The notes under the pieces are model-generated. The model searched no databases and had not been told where the DNA came from. It was given only the letters and a program-made list of their open reading frames with translations. A stretch of DNA of 64,000 nt from Campylobacter curvus. Lineage in GTDB: Bacteria > Campylobacterota > Campylobacteria > Campylobacterales > Campylobacteraceae. The position numbers and the translations under genes were made by a program. Positions 38,517 to 46,858 of the stretch are shown piece by piece (position 1 is the stretch's first letter; the number at the start of each line of letters is the position of its first letter). The DNA lies in the NCBI RefSeq assembly GCF_013372125.1, contig NZ_CP053826.1:1612001-1676000 (forward strand), written 5' to 3'.

Positions 38517-39314
38517 TCACCTCTTCCACGGCATCAGTAAAATTTTAAGCGGCTCGATGATGAGATACTCAAAAAGCATCACAAGCGTAATGACGAGCAC
38601 TACGTAAGCCATCACGCTTGGAGTATCTAGCATCACTCTGGCGTCTGCGATCTTTGAGCCCACACCGTCGCTAGCGCCAAGCAGCTCGGCCATGATGACG
38701 ATCTTTACGCCCATACCGACCGCCACGCTTAGCGAGCTGATGATGTAGCTGGTAAGATGAGGTAGATAAAGATGGCGGATCTTTTTTAAAATCCCAAGAT
38801 CGTATGCGTCAAACATCTCTTTAAGCTGCTCGTTCACGCTCATCATGCCGACCATCGAACTAGCGAAAGTTAGCGGTATGCTGGTGATTATGATCGTAAA
38901 AATGGTACTTACATTACCAAAGCTGAACCAAAACAGCGCGAGCACGACCCAAATGATCGGCGGCATCGATAAAAGTATCGTGATGAAGGGCTTTAAAAAC
39001 GCCGCAAAGCTCTTGTAGTATCCGGCGATGAGCCCCAGCGTGATGCCTACTACGCACGAAACCCCGACGCCAACGACCGCGCGAAAGAGCGTCACGGGGA
39101 TATCGCTGCTTTTATAGTCGGCTAAAATTTCATACGCCCGCACGAAAACGACCTTTGGAGACGGCAACAAAAACTCCCCGAAAATTTGCGAGCCAAGCTG
39201 CCAAAGCGCGATAGCCAGGCAGATGACACCAAGCCCGCTAAGGCCTGAAAGCAGATAATCCACCACTCGCCAAATAGCGGCGCGAGGAGCCTTGATGCCG
39301 TCGATTAGTATCAT
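38517..39314 (-). CDS. ABC importer permease (nitrate/sulfonate/taurine type)
   Basis: 265-residue inner-membrane permease of the BPD_transp_1 family with six helices. The EAA-like loop that contacts the ATPase is seen as LKEMFDAYDLGILKKIRHLYLPH near residues 163-185. Sequence style (FGEFLLPSPKVVFVRAYE, TLGLIAGYYKS) matches SsuC/TauC. It overlaps the substrate-binding-protein gene by 4 bases. Confidence 0.92.
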   Translation of the reverse strand: MILIDGIKAPRAAIWRVVDYLLSGLSGLGVICLAIALWQLGSQIFGEFLLPSPKVVFVRAYEILADYKSSDIPVTLFRAVVGVGVSCVVGITLGLIAGYYKSFAAFLKPFITILLSMPPIIWVVLALFWFSFGNVSTIFTIIITSIPLTFASSMVGMMSVNEQLKEMFDAYDLGILKKIRHLYLPHLTSYIISSLSVAVGMGVKIVIMAELLGASDGVGSKIADARVMLDTPSVMAYVVLVITLVMLFEYLIIEPLKILLMPWKR

Positions 39315-40273
39315 AAAAAGAGCCTCTTTTCAGCCATTTTGCCGCCAAGCACTTTTGGATTTAGCTCGAATAAAATTTCAAAAAAGCTCATCAGCTCGTC
39401 TGAAATTTCGCTTGCTTTGATGACGGTGAGGTTTGACCGCTCAAAGCTGTTTGCAAGAGCCGGTACCGGGGCTGGCAGGTAGTTTGCGCCGATCTCTGCG
39501 GCACTTTGCTTGTTAGCAAGTATCCAAGCCAAAGCGTTTTTAAGATCGCTATCAAGCGTATCAAAAAGCGGGCGGTTTTGCTCGTAAAATTCTAAATTTA
39601 CGATGATGCCGGCTTGCGGTATGAAAGGCTTTGTATTGAATGTCTCGCCCCAAACCTTAGGCAGCTCGAAGCTTCTTATCACCTCTATGCCGCTTTTTTT
39701 ACCACGAAGTATGGCAGCAGAGCTCATCGGCTCGACCGAAAGCACCGCGTCAAAGTCCTTTTGCAAAAACATACCGATAGCCTCCGGCGGAGTCTGAGCG
39801 TAGGTGATATTTAGCTTATTAAAGTCAAGCCCGCGCTTCTTGCATAGGGCTTGGACGATGAGGTCTGGCATATCGTTTTTAAACAGCATGACGAATTTCT
39901 TGCCGACTAGATCCTCGAGGCTTTTTATCTTTTCGTCTTTTACGAGGATGTTTAAAAGCCCTGTCGTGAGGATGTTTAACATGGCAAAATTTAGCCCTTG
40001 GTTGGCTAAATTTACGCCTACGTTAGATGGTGCCATCGTGACTTTGATCGTGCCGTTAGCCACGCCGGCGCGCAGCTGGTCAGGGCTACGCCAAATTTTA
40101 AGGCTCACGTCATGGCTTTTGGCGAGCTCTCCTTGCTGGCTGGCGACCGCCATTATGACGCTTGGGATCGCGGGCGCTCCCCACATCTCAAAGCTCTCTT
40201 TGGCAAACAAGCTCGGAGCAAAAGCACTCGCACCAAGCGCAGCGTTTAATGCTAAGAATTCTCTTCTTTTCAT
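39311..40273 (-). CDS. NMT1/SsuA-like periplasmic substrate-binding protein
   Basis: 320-residue solute-binding protein with a Tat-like N-terminus (MKRREFLALNAALGASAFA). The type 2 periplasmic-binding fold follows, with TPPEAIGMFLQKDFDAVLSVEP near 170-190 typical of the NMT1/SsuA group. These proteins bind sulfonates, nitrate, pyrimidine precursors or metal complexes. Because the same operon includes an NnrS protein and, just upstream, a TonB-type outer-membrane protein, a metal or heme-related substrate is conceivable, but no binding residue proves it. Site AAAGGAGAAACAA before the ATG. Confidence 0.85.
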   Translation of the reverse strand: MKRREFLALNAALGASAFAPSLFAKESFEMWGAPAIPSVIMAVASQQGELAKSHDVSLKIWRSPDQLRAGVANGTIKVTMAPSNVGVNLANQGLNFAMLNILTTGLLNILVKDEKIKSLEDLVGKKFVMLFKNDMPDLIVQALCKKRGLDFNKLNITYAQTPPEAIGMFLQKDFDAVLSVEPMSSAAILRGKKSGIEVIRSFELPKVWGETFNTKPFIPQAGIIVNLEFYEQNRPLFDTLDSDLKNALAWILANKQSAAEIGANYLPAPVPALANSFERSNLTVIKASEISDELMSFFEILFELNPKVLGGKMAEKRLFL

Positions 40274-40318
40274 TTGTTTCTCCTTTATTAAATTTTGAAC
40301 TTCGTTTTAGATCTTATA

Positions 40319-40413
40319 CACTACGCAAAGTGGCAAAGATGGCAGTTGCGAACACTAGGCACGAAAATCTGCCGTGAGCTTGGTTTTCTCTCAAAAGCCA
40401 GATTTGCGTAGTG
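40319..40413. repeat. Long-range inverted repeat upstream of the ABC importer genes
   Basis: CACTACGCAAA at 40319-40329 is the exact reverse complement of TTTGCGTAGTG at 40403-40413, with 73 bases between. A smaller pair, GGCAG and CTGCC, is nested inside. The transcript between the TonB-type gene and the substrate-binding-protein gene could fold on itself here. It could be an mRNA processing or attenuation structure, or a mobile-element relic. Confidence 0.4.
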
Positions 40414-40438
40414 CAAATCGTTTCATAAAATTTGACCA

Positions 40439-42316
40439 TCAAAAACTAGCATGCACATTCAGCCAAAACGTCCTTCCCGGTGCATTTACTAAATTCGGAG
40501 CGAGCGCGCCTACATGCGCACCGCTGATAAACTCGGCGTATTTTTTATCAAAGATATTATTCACGCCAAGCCTGATACCGACCCTATTCTTAAACTCGAT
40601 CCCGCTATAAATATCCATCGTCGTAAAGGACTTCGCCGCCTCTTTTAGATCGATGCCAAAGCCCGTGCTCTTATCAAAGTCTCCTCTGGTTTGCTTGGCT
40701 ACGTATCGTAGCGCCGTGCCTAGGTTGAAGCTGCCAAAGCTGGCGTAGTCGCGGTAATCAAGCTGCAAATTGGCCTCAAACGGTCTCATCTGATAAAGAG
40801 GTCTGTCGTCGGTTTTGTTTTGTCCATAGCTATAATACGCGTTAAATTTAGCTCCGAAATTTCTAGCGAAATTTAGCTCGGCGCCCAAATTTGCAAGATA
40901 GAGTCTGGCATCGACGTTGCGCGAAGTGACGGCATTCCTATTTACGGTCGGTGTGCTCGCAGCCCCGTGTCTGCGGTCATATATCACGAGGTCGTTTGCA
41001 TCGTCTGCTATGAGGTATCCCTTTAAAGCGAACGAATCCTCGCCATACATGGAATTTAGATAGCTCTTATAGGCCTCGCTCGCAAATTTAAAGTCGGCCT
41101 TCACGCGGTTGTGACGCTCCGGCTTTAAGAAAGGATTTGATATCCAGCCGTTATCGCCCGCTCCAAATAGCGCGTTGAAGCGCTCCATGTTTGAAGGCAC
41201 TCGATAAAGGCTCTCTAAGGCAAGCGAATAGCTATCTTTTTCGTTAGGCTTAAATTCATACTTGAGCGCTCCGCTTAGTCCGTCGTGATCTATGCTGCCA
41301 TCAAAGTCCTTGCTGTAAATGCTTCGCCAAAGCTTCCTCGTGGTGTTTAGGTTATTTGACATCGCAGCAGGCATGCCCGGCATCACGAAAACCTCGTCAA
41401 GGCTTTTTGTCTCGCTCTTGTTCCAAACGTAATCAAGCCCGAAGCTCAGCCTATTTTGCTCGTTTAGATCGTAGCTTATGGTGTCATAAATTTGATAAAT
41501 TTTAGTATCGATTTTTGGAAATCTATTTCCCGTATGCACAAAGCCCGCGTTTGTCAGAGTATAGCGCTTACCCTCGTGTCTGTCGCGGGTTATCTTAAAG
41601 CCTGCGAGGTTATGAAAGTCGCTAATATCCGTGTCGTATTTCGCACCGAAATCAAAAATTTTACGCTTTATCTCGACGCGAGCCTTTGACGAGGAGTTGC
41701 GAAGGGCGTAGTTGTTTGCCTCTCGCTCGACTTGCCTATACATGAATTCTAAATTTAGCGTATTGCCAAGAGCCTCATCGCCGATCCTCGCATCAAGCTT
41801 CGTCGCGTATCGCTCGGTCTTTACCGCGTCCATTTGGTGCTGTGGCTGCTTGTCGTCATCTATCCTGTCGTGCAAAAACGTAGCTCTGATCTCGCTGATA
41901 TCGTTTGGCAAGTAACCTACGATGAAATTTTGCCCGTAGCGCTTATAGCCAAGGCCGACTTTATCGCCGTCACCGTCTTTGTAGTCATTAGCTTTGGTAT
42001 AGTGAGCGTTTAAGATCGTATAAAAATTCGCTCCTCTGTAACGATATAATGCCGAGCCGTAAAAGCTGCCGCCATATATGCCCGAGCTTAGGTGAAATTT
42101 ATCCATAGATTCGTCGAGCTTGTTCGTAACGAAGTAGTATCTGCTTCGATCGGCTTTGTCGAATTGATTTTCCAAGAATGCGCTTTGAGCGATATTTGGA
42201 GTGATCAAAGGCGGTGGAGCAAACTCTTTTATGGGGGCTATGACCGCGCTGGAAGCTATATTATCAGCACCCAAAAGCGATACCGCGATCGCGCCTGAAA
42301 ATAAGATATTTCTCAT
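40439..42316 (-). CDS. TonB-dependent-receptor-like outer-membrane barrel, apparently without plug
   Basis: 625-residue outer-membrane protein with a signal peptide (MRNILFSGAIAVSLLGA). The barrel is clear: alternating aromatic strands, LEFMYRQVEREANNYALR, FKPNEKDSYSLALESLYR and a C-terminal NNIFDKKYAEF ending APGRTFWLNVHASF, resembling the NosA/OprC copper receptor end. Unusually, barrel-like sequence begins within about 50 residues, and I cannot find a normal plug domain (no RG-rich segment or GGAINI-like motif). It lies upstream of, and in line with, the ABC importer and nnrS genes. A Fur-like site precedes it. Copper or a metal complex is a possible ligand. Confidence 0.75.
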   Translation of the reverse strand: MRNILFSGAIAVSLLGADNIASSAVIAPIKEFAPPPLITPNIAQSAFLENQFDKADRSRYYFVTNKLDESMDKFHLSSGIYGGSFYGSALYRYRGANFYTILNAHYTKANDYKDGDGDKVGLGYKRYGQNFIVGYLPNDISEIRATFLHDRIDDDKQPQHQMDAVKTERYATKLDARIGDEALGNTLNLEFMYRQVEREANNYALRNSSSKARVEIKRKIFDFGAKYDTDISDFHNLAGFKITRDRHEGKRYTLTNAGFVHTGNRFPKIDTKIYQIYDTISYDLNEQNRLSFGLDYVWNKSETKSLDEVFVMPGMPAAMSNNLNTTRKLWRSIYSKDFDGSIDHDGLSGALKYEFKPNEKDSYSLALESLYRVPSNMERFNALFGAGDNGWISNPFLKPERHNRVKADFKFASEAYKSYLNSMYGEDSFALKGYLIADDANDLVIYDRRHGAASTPTVNRNAVTSRNVDARLYLANLGAELNFARNFGAKFNAYYSYGQNKTDDRPLYQMRPFEANLQLDYRDYASFGSFNLGTALRYVAKQTRGDFDKSTGFGIDLKEAAKSFTTMDIYSGIEFKNRVGIRLGVNNIFDKKYAEFISGAHVGALAPNLVNAPGRTFWLNVHASF

Positions 42317-42375
42317 GTTTGGCCTTAAATTTTAAATTGAATATGAGAAAGTATATCATTAAATCATTTAAAAAC

Positions 42376-42406
42376 GATTGACAATAATCAAGATGATTTT
42401 TATCCT
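42376..42406 (-). promoter_or_regulatory. Possible Fur-type operator
   Basis: On the minus strand this reads AAAATCATCTTGATTATTGT, sharing an ATCAT/TGATTATTGTCA pattern with Fur sites, about 60 bases upstream of the barrel-protein start. The match is imperfect. Confidence 0.4.
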
Positions 42407-42454
42407 AAATAATATTCGAATTTAGCTTTTTGCCACAGTGTTGATTTTTAAAAT

Positions 42455-42672
42455 GGCTCTGTTACAATATTTCATTGATTTTTAACTTTCAAGAGCGAAG
42501 TCAAACCTTGTGAAGCGACGCTATCGCCGCCGATTTTCAGAGAAGCCACAGGCTGAACGCGAAAATCGTGCTATATGTTCGGTGCTTTGCGGAGCAAGCA
42601 GGGTTTTTGCTTCACTTCGTTCGCAACTGCAAAGCAGAAGCGAAGCAAGTGTCAATGTATTATAACAGAGCC
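42455..42672. mobile_element. MITE-like element, copy 3 (218 bp)
   Basis: Inverted orientation relative to copy 1. Ends are GGCTCTGTTACAATATTTCA and the complement of GGCTCTGTTATAATACATTG. It is bounded on both sides by the 8-bp direct repeat TTTAAAAT (42447-42454 and 42673-42680), a target duplication. Shared inner blocks: CCTTGTGAAGCGACGCTATC, AAATCGTGCTATATGTTC and GCTTCACTTCGTTCGCAAC. It inserted between the barrel gene promoter and the TraT-like lipoprotein gene; the right direct repeat lies 5 bases from that gene's stop codon. Confidence 0.85.
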
Positions 42673-42684
42673 TTTAAAATTTAG

Positions 42685-43257
42685 CTACCTTTGCTGGGTA
42701 TTGTAGAAAAATCCGACGATCTGCCTAGCCAGACGCTCTTTAAAATACGGCCAAATGTAGCTCTTGGAATAGGTATTGCCACCTTGATAGAGCGTGATGT
42801 TCGTACTTTTATCAGGATATCCCTTTTGGCGTATCAAGACGCTTGCTTGCATGGTGTAAAAGTAGCTGTTAGTCACGAAGTCATCGTCATCAAACGGAAA
42901 GCCAAAAGAGTAGCCAAACATCCCAAACGGTCGCCTGCCAAAGCCGTATCCCATGTAAAACCTGGAGTCAAAATCGCGCCTTATCAAGCGATCAAAGCCC
43001 TGAACGTCGCCAAGCACTACAAAATCGGCCTTTGCCATATTTGACGTAGAGACGAAGCCGTTTTTTACGAATTCGGCTATTATTTCAGAATTTACGTCCT
43101 CACCGGTCGCGGTATTTTTAAAATTTACAAAGACACTGGCATTAACGTCTTTCATAGTTATAAAAATCGGTGCGCTGGTCCTTGAGGAGATAGTCGGGGC
43201 GTTAGAAGCGCATCCTGCAAACAAAATCGCAGCAAATATGACGAGTAAAGTTTTCAT
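42685..43257 (-). CDS. TraT-like surface lipoprotein
   Basis: 190-residue lipoprotein with lipobox LFAGCAS (lipidated Cys16). The segment VFVNFKNTATGEDVNSEIIAEFVKNGF followed by ADFVVLGDVQ resembles TraT complement-resistance proteins. The glycine/phenylalanine-rich middle (YGFGRRPFGMFGYSFG) may contact membrane. TraT-type proteins sit in the outer membrane and can give serum resistance or surface exclusion; that role here is only inferred. It follows the thioredoxin gene of the iron operon by 9 bases and could be its last member. Confidence 0.65.
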   Translation of the reverse strand: MKTLLVIFAAILFAGCASNAPTISSRTSAPIFITMKDVNASVFVNFKNTATGEDVNSEIIAEFVKNGFVSTSNMAKADFVVLGDVQGFDRLIRRDFDSRFYMGYGFGRRPFGMFGYSFGFPFDDDDFVTNSYFYTMQASVLIRQKGYPDKSTNITLYQGGNTYSKSYIWPYFKERLARQIVGFFYNTQQR

Positions 43258-43266
43258 AAAAGCTCC

Positions 43267-43764
43267 TTATAAAGCGGACTTTATAGCACTCTCCAATACG
43301 CTCTTTGGTGTAAGTCCGATGAATTTACCAGACATTTTACCACTTTTATCGAAAAAATACACAACGGGTACTCCCATGACACCGCCTACGGCTTTGCTGA
43401 AATAATCGACCGAGACTTTATCGCTTGTAGTCTTAAACTCTATGCCATGCTCCTTTAGCAGAGCCATATCTTTGTCAAAGCCTTTACTAGGGCCTAAAAC
43501 CCCGATAAATTCCATCTTGTTACCATAAATTTTATATAGCTCGTTAAGGTCCGGGATCTGCTTTTTACAAACTCCGCAATCCGTACCGAAAAAGAAAAGC
43601 ATATAGGGTTTATCGCCCATTTTCAGGCGCTGCTGACTAGGGAAAAACTGCGTATCTATGCCTTTTGGATCGTTTAGCATTATGTGATGTTTCTCATACT
43701 CTTTTGCACATCCTGCAAATATCAGCGCCGCAAAAATAAAAATTTTAAACCAAAATTTCATCAT
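43267..43764 (-). CDS. TlpA/thioredoxin-like lipoprotein of the iron operon
   Basis: 165-residue periplasmic thioredoxin-fold protein, lipidated at FAGCAKEY. The redox motif is CGVC (FFGTDCGVCKKQIPDL near residue 63), and the cis-proline region is GVMGVPVVYFFD. In the C. jejuni P19 locus two thioredoxin-like genes (Cj1664, Cj1665) occupy this place; only one is present here. It starts overlapping the ABC ATPase gene by 4 bases. The likely role is redox support of the iron uptake complex. Confidence 0.85.
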   Translation of the reverse strand: MMKFWFKIFIFAALIFAGCAKEYEKHHIMLNDPKGIDTQFFPSQQRLKMGDKPYMLFFFGTDCGVCKKQIPDLNELYKIYGNKMEFIGVLGPSKGFDKDMALLKEHGIEFKTTSDKVSVDYFSKAVGGVMGVPVVYFFDKSGKMSGKFIGLTPKSVLESAIKSAL

Positions 43765-44435
43765 GCGTCTCTTTTTAGAGTGCGGATATTTTCAAGCTTA
43801 CCGTATCTTAGATAGACGATCTTGTCGCCGTATTCGCCAAGCTCGGGGTTGTGCGTGACAAGAAGTATCGTTTTGCCCTGCTCTCTTAGCTTGCAAAATA
43901 GCTCCAGCACGACCTTTTCGTTCGCTTCGTCGAGGTTGCCCGTAGGCTCGTCGGCTATCAAAATTTCAGGATCGTTTATGAGCGAGCGTGCGATACAAAG
44001 GCGTTGCTGCTCGCCGCCGCTTAGTTGGCTTGGTCTATGCGTCAAGCGATGAGCCAGACCGACCGCTTCGAGTGCCTTTTTAGCGTCGTCTTCATCGACA
44101 CTACTATGATAATACTGCGCTATCATCACATTTTCAAGCGCACTAAGATAGGGCACCAAGTGAAACTGCTGAAATATAAGCCCGATCTTTTCACGTCTAA
44201 ATTTAAGCGTATCTTCGGCGTTTAGGTTGCTCACGTCATCACCGCCTAGCATATAAACGCCGCTTGTTGGCGTATCCATCAAAGAGAGTATATTTACAAG
44301 CGTGCTCTTACCGCTACCGCTTGGGCCCATCACGCTGACCCACTCGCCTTTTTTGACCTCGAAATTTATATCATCAAGCGCGCTTACGTCGCCAAATTTC
44401 TTACAAATATGTTTAAGTTCCAATGCATTTGACAT
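43761..44435 (-). CDS. MacB/LolD-type ABC ATPase of the P19 iron operon
   Basis: 224-residue ATPase. Walker A GPSGSGKST near residue 38, signature LSGGEQQRLCIARSL near 138, Walker B ILIADEPTGNLDE and switch histidine LLVTHNPEL. It is the energy subunit for the two FtsX-like permeases encoded just upstream. Corresponds by order to Cj1663 of C. jejuni. The ABC part is needed for full P19-dependent iron use or acid survival in that species, as I recall. Confidence 0.92.
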   Translation of the reverse strand: MSNALELKHICKKFGDVSALDDINFEVKKGEWVSVMGPSGSGKSTLVNILSLMDTPTSGVYMLGGDDVSNLNAEDTLKFRREKIGLIFQQFHLVPYLSALENVMIAQYYHSSVDEDDAKKALEAVGLAHRLTHRPSQLSGGEQQRLCIARSLINDPEILIADEPTGNLDEANEKVVLELFCKLREQGKTILLVTHNPELGEYGDKIVYLRYGKLENIRTLKRDA

Positions 44436-44436
44436 A

Positions 44437-45579
44437 CTATTCTCCTCTTAATGTATCTGCCATCTTGTTATCAAGCGCCCTTTTTATCGGGTAAAATGCT
44501 GCGATCGTAGCAAAAATGAGCGATATGATGACGGCTGTAGGGATACTCAAAATTCTAAAATCGATACTCGAATCAAATATCGCGTATCCTAAAATTTGAG
44601 CCAGCAAGTAGCCCAAAAATGCGCCTATGAGCGCCGAAACGAAAGCCGTGGCGAAAGTCTCGCAGCCAAAGAGCTTGAGCACATCTCTTTTACTCGCACC
44701 TATGGCTCTAAGTAGCGCTATCTCGCGTGAACGAGAGAGCAGGATCGCACTTAGCGTCGTATTTACGCACATCGACGTGATGAGCAAGATAACAAGGCTC
44801 ACTAACGCCATCAAAAGCTTGATTTTTTCTAATATGAAGCCTTCTGATTTTGAGACCTTTGCGACCGGTTTTGCTGCGATATCGGCGTTGCTTATGTTTT
44901 TCGAGATAGCGCTTATCTCGTCAAAATTTCCCAACACGACAGCCTCACCGTAGTTTATCTCACCTTGTTTATTAGCTATCTTCTGAGCCAGCGCCAAAGA
45001 GGTGATGAGCAGTGCGTCCTCTTTATCACCGCTTGCTACTATACCTTTGATCTTTACGTTTTGGCTGTCGTTTGCACCGATAGCTCTTATCTCTATATTG
45101 TCGCCTACTTTAAAGCCCGCCTGTCTTGCCAGGTCGACACCTATCAAGACGTTTTTATCGTCAAAATCGATATTTATCATATCTCCGTCGCGAACCTCCA
45201 AAAACGGTTTCACGACCTTAAGTTTGCTAAATTTAGCCCCCATGATGATGGCGTTTGTCGGTCCGATGTTTGCCTGAGTGAAGATATATCCGCTATCTCC
45301 AAGCAGCTTATCAGATGGGATCTTAGCTATCATCGAGCTATATTCCGTCTCGTTCATATCATCAGTAGCGGCTATATCTGCCGGAGCGAAGATCATATTT
45401 GCTCCATACGTTTTTAGCTCGCGCGAGACCTTAGAGTCGATGTCAAGATATACGTTGATGAACGCACCGCACACGCAAGCGCCAAGAAGTATCGAGACTA
45501 CGATGACCATCACGCGAGATGAGCCGTTCCTTAAGCTTTTATAAATAATATTGAAAAAGAATTTGCTATTTACGGTCAT
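44437..45579 (-). CDS. FtsX-like ABC permease (second) of the P19 iron operon
   Basis: 380-residue permease with one N-terminal helix (about 20-42), a periplasmic MacB-type domain (about 45-250) and three C-terminal helices. The FtsX segment ILLSRSREIALLRAIGASKRDVLKLF near 280-305 is diagnostic. It overlaps the preceding permease gene by 14 bases and is one base from the ATPase gene. Confidence 0.9.
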   Translation of the reverse strand: MTVNSKFFFNIIYKSLRNGSSRVMVIVVSILLGACVCGAFINVYLDIDSKVSRELKTYGANMIFAPADIAATDDMNETEYSSMIAKIPSDKLLGDSGYIFTQANIGPTNAIIMGAKFSKLKVVKPFLEVRDGDMINIDFDDKNVLIGVDLARQAGFKVGDNIEIRAIGANDSQNVKIKGIVASGDKEDALLITSLALAQKIANKQGEINYGEAVVLGNFDEISAISKNISNADIAAKPVAKVSKSEGFILEKIKLLMALVSLVILLITSMCVNTTLSAILLSRSREIALLRAIGASKRDVLKLFGCETFATAFVSALIGAFLGYLLAQILGYAIFDSSIDFRILSIPTAVIISLIFATIAAFYPIKRALDNKMADTLRGE

Positions 45580-46858
45580 ATAGCACCTCCGCCGGTAATA
45601 ATTTTACGACGCTCCTCATCGGTATGAGCGAGCCGACGACTGAAATGAGCAACGCAAAGGCTACGCTTATAGGAAGCACGATCCATGCGATGCCGATGCC
45701 GTGAGCAAATATCGTATAAGCCATCACGTAGCTTAGCGCGTATCCTAAAAACGCACCGCAGATACCGGCTACAAACGCTACCACCAAGCTCTCGCTCGCA
45801 AAAAGCGTGTAAATTTCAAAATTGCTGGCGCCTATGGCTTTTAAAAGGCCTATCTCTTTTTTACGGCGGTAAATTTCGCTAGTCATCAAAGAGGTTATGC
45901 CGATGGCAGAAACCACGAGCGCCAAAATGCTCACAATGCCCATCAGGCTTTGGATCTTCTTTACGATATTGCTCTCTGCGTCACTTACTTGAAGGCTAGC
46001 CTTGGCGCTGATGTCAGGGATGCCCTCCTCTATCTGATAGGCGATCGAGCTCACATAAGCCGAGCAATACCACAAGTCGTATTCGGCGCTATCTAGGTTA
46101 TCTAAATTTCGCCTGGCCTTTAGCGAAAGATCGTTTTCAGGTATGGTCATAGCCGATACTTCAGCCTTTGAATACTCGCCCACATGCCCCGAGAGCTCGC
46201 CGGCCAGCTTTAGCGAGCCCAGCAGCTTATGCGACTCTTCGCCGGCTCCTTTTAATATACCGACGATCTTGATCTCTTTACTGCCGTTTTTAGCGCTTAG
46301 CTTCAAAGTATCTCCGAGCTTTAAATTTTCACGGCTGGCTAAGGCGTCGCCGACTAAAATTTCATCCTCGCTGTCATCTTTGACCCAAGCGCCCTCGACT
46401 CCCCAAAATCTATAAAGGCTCTTAACGCCCGTGCTAAATTCCGGCTCGTCTTTAAGCCCGATATTTTTATCAAAATATGTCCCCTCAAGCACGAATGCTC
46501 TACCGCTCGCGTCTTTAACGTCCACATCTAAAAACGGAGCAAAGGCTACGATATTGTTTCGCCAAAATATCTCTTTTACCTTATATAGATTTGACTCGGG
46601 TAAGAAATTTTGAGACTTAAGCGGAGTGAAATTTTTACCCTCTATCTCGATGCTTAGGCTCTCGCCGCGTGGTAAGATCACGATATTAGAGCCGTAGCTC
46701 CTAAGCTCACCCGCGACTTGATCGCCGATCTTTAGCGTGATGTTTAGCATGCAAGCAACAAGGATCGTAGCAAGCAGTATCGTGATAAACGCCATCGTCT
46801 TTTGCACTTTCGAGCCGGTGATCGAGCTTTTTATCAGCATTAATTGCATATTTTTCAT
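45566..46858 (-). CDS. FtsX-like ABC permease (first) of the P19 iron operon
   Basis: 430-residue permease of the same plan as its neighbour: an N-terminal helix, a large periplasmic domain and three C-terminal helices, with EIYRRKKEIGLLKAIGASNFEIY as the FtsX signature. The two probably form a heterodimer. The start overlaps the DUF2318 gene stop by 4 bases, so the operon is tightly coupled. Confidence 0.9.
   Translation of the reverse strand: MKNMQLMLIKSSITGSKVQKTMAFITILLATILVACMLNITLKIGDQVAGELRSYGSNIVILPRGESLSIEIEGKNFTPLKSQNFLPESNLYKVKEIFWRNNIVAFAPFLDVDVKDASGRAFVLEGTYFDKNIGLKDEPEFSTGVKSLYRFWGVEGAWVKDDSEDEILVGDALASRENLKLGDTLKLSAKNGSKEIKIVGILKGAGEESHKLLGSLKLAGELSGHVGEYSKAEVSAMTIPENDLSLKARRNLDNLDSAEYDLWYCSAYVSSIAYQIEEGIPDISAKASLQVSDAESNIVKKIQSLMGIVSILALVVSAIGITSLMTSEIYRRKKEIGLLKAIGASNFEIYTLFASESLVVAFVAGICGAFLGYALSYVMAYTIFAHGIGIAWIVLPISVAFALLISVVGSLIPMRSVVKLLPAEVLYDRK

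Noticed and set aside
43761-46858. Macrolide efflux (MacB) system
   Set aside because: Although the ATPase and FtsX permeases are MacB-like, there is no MacA adaptor and the operon is the P19/FTR1 iron locus.
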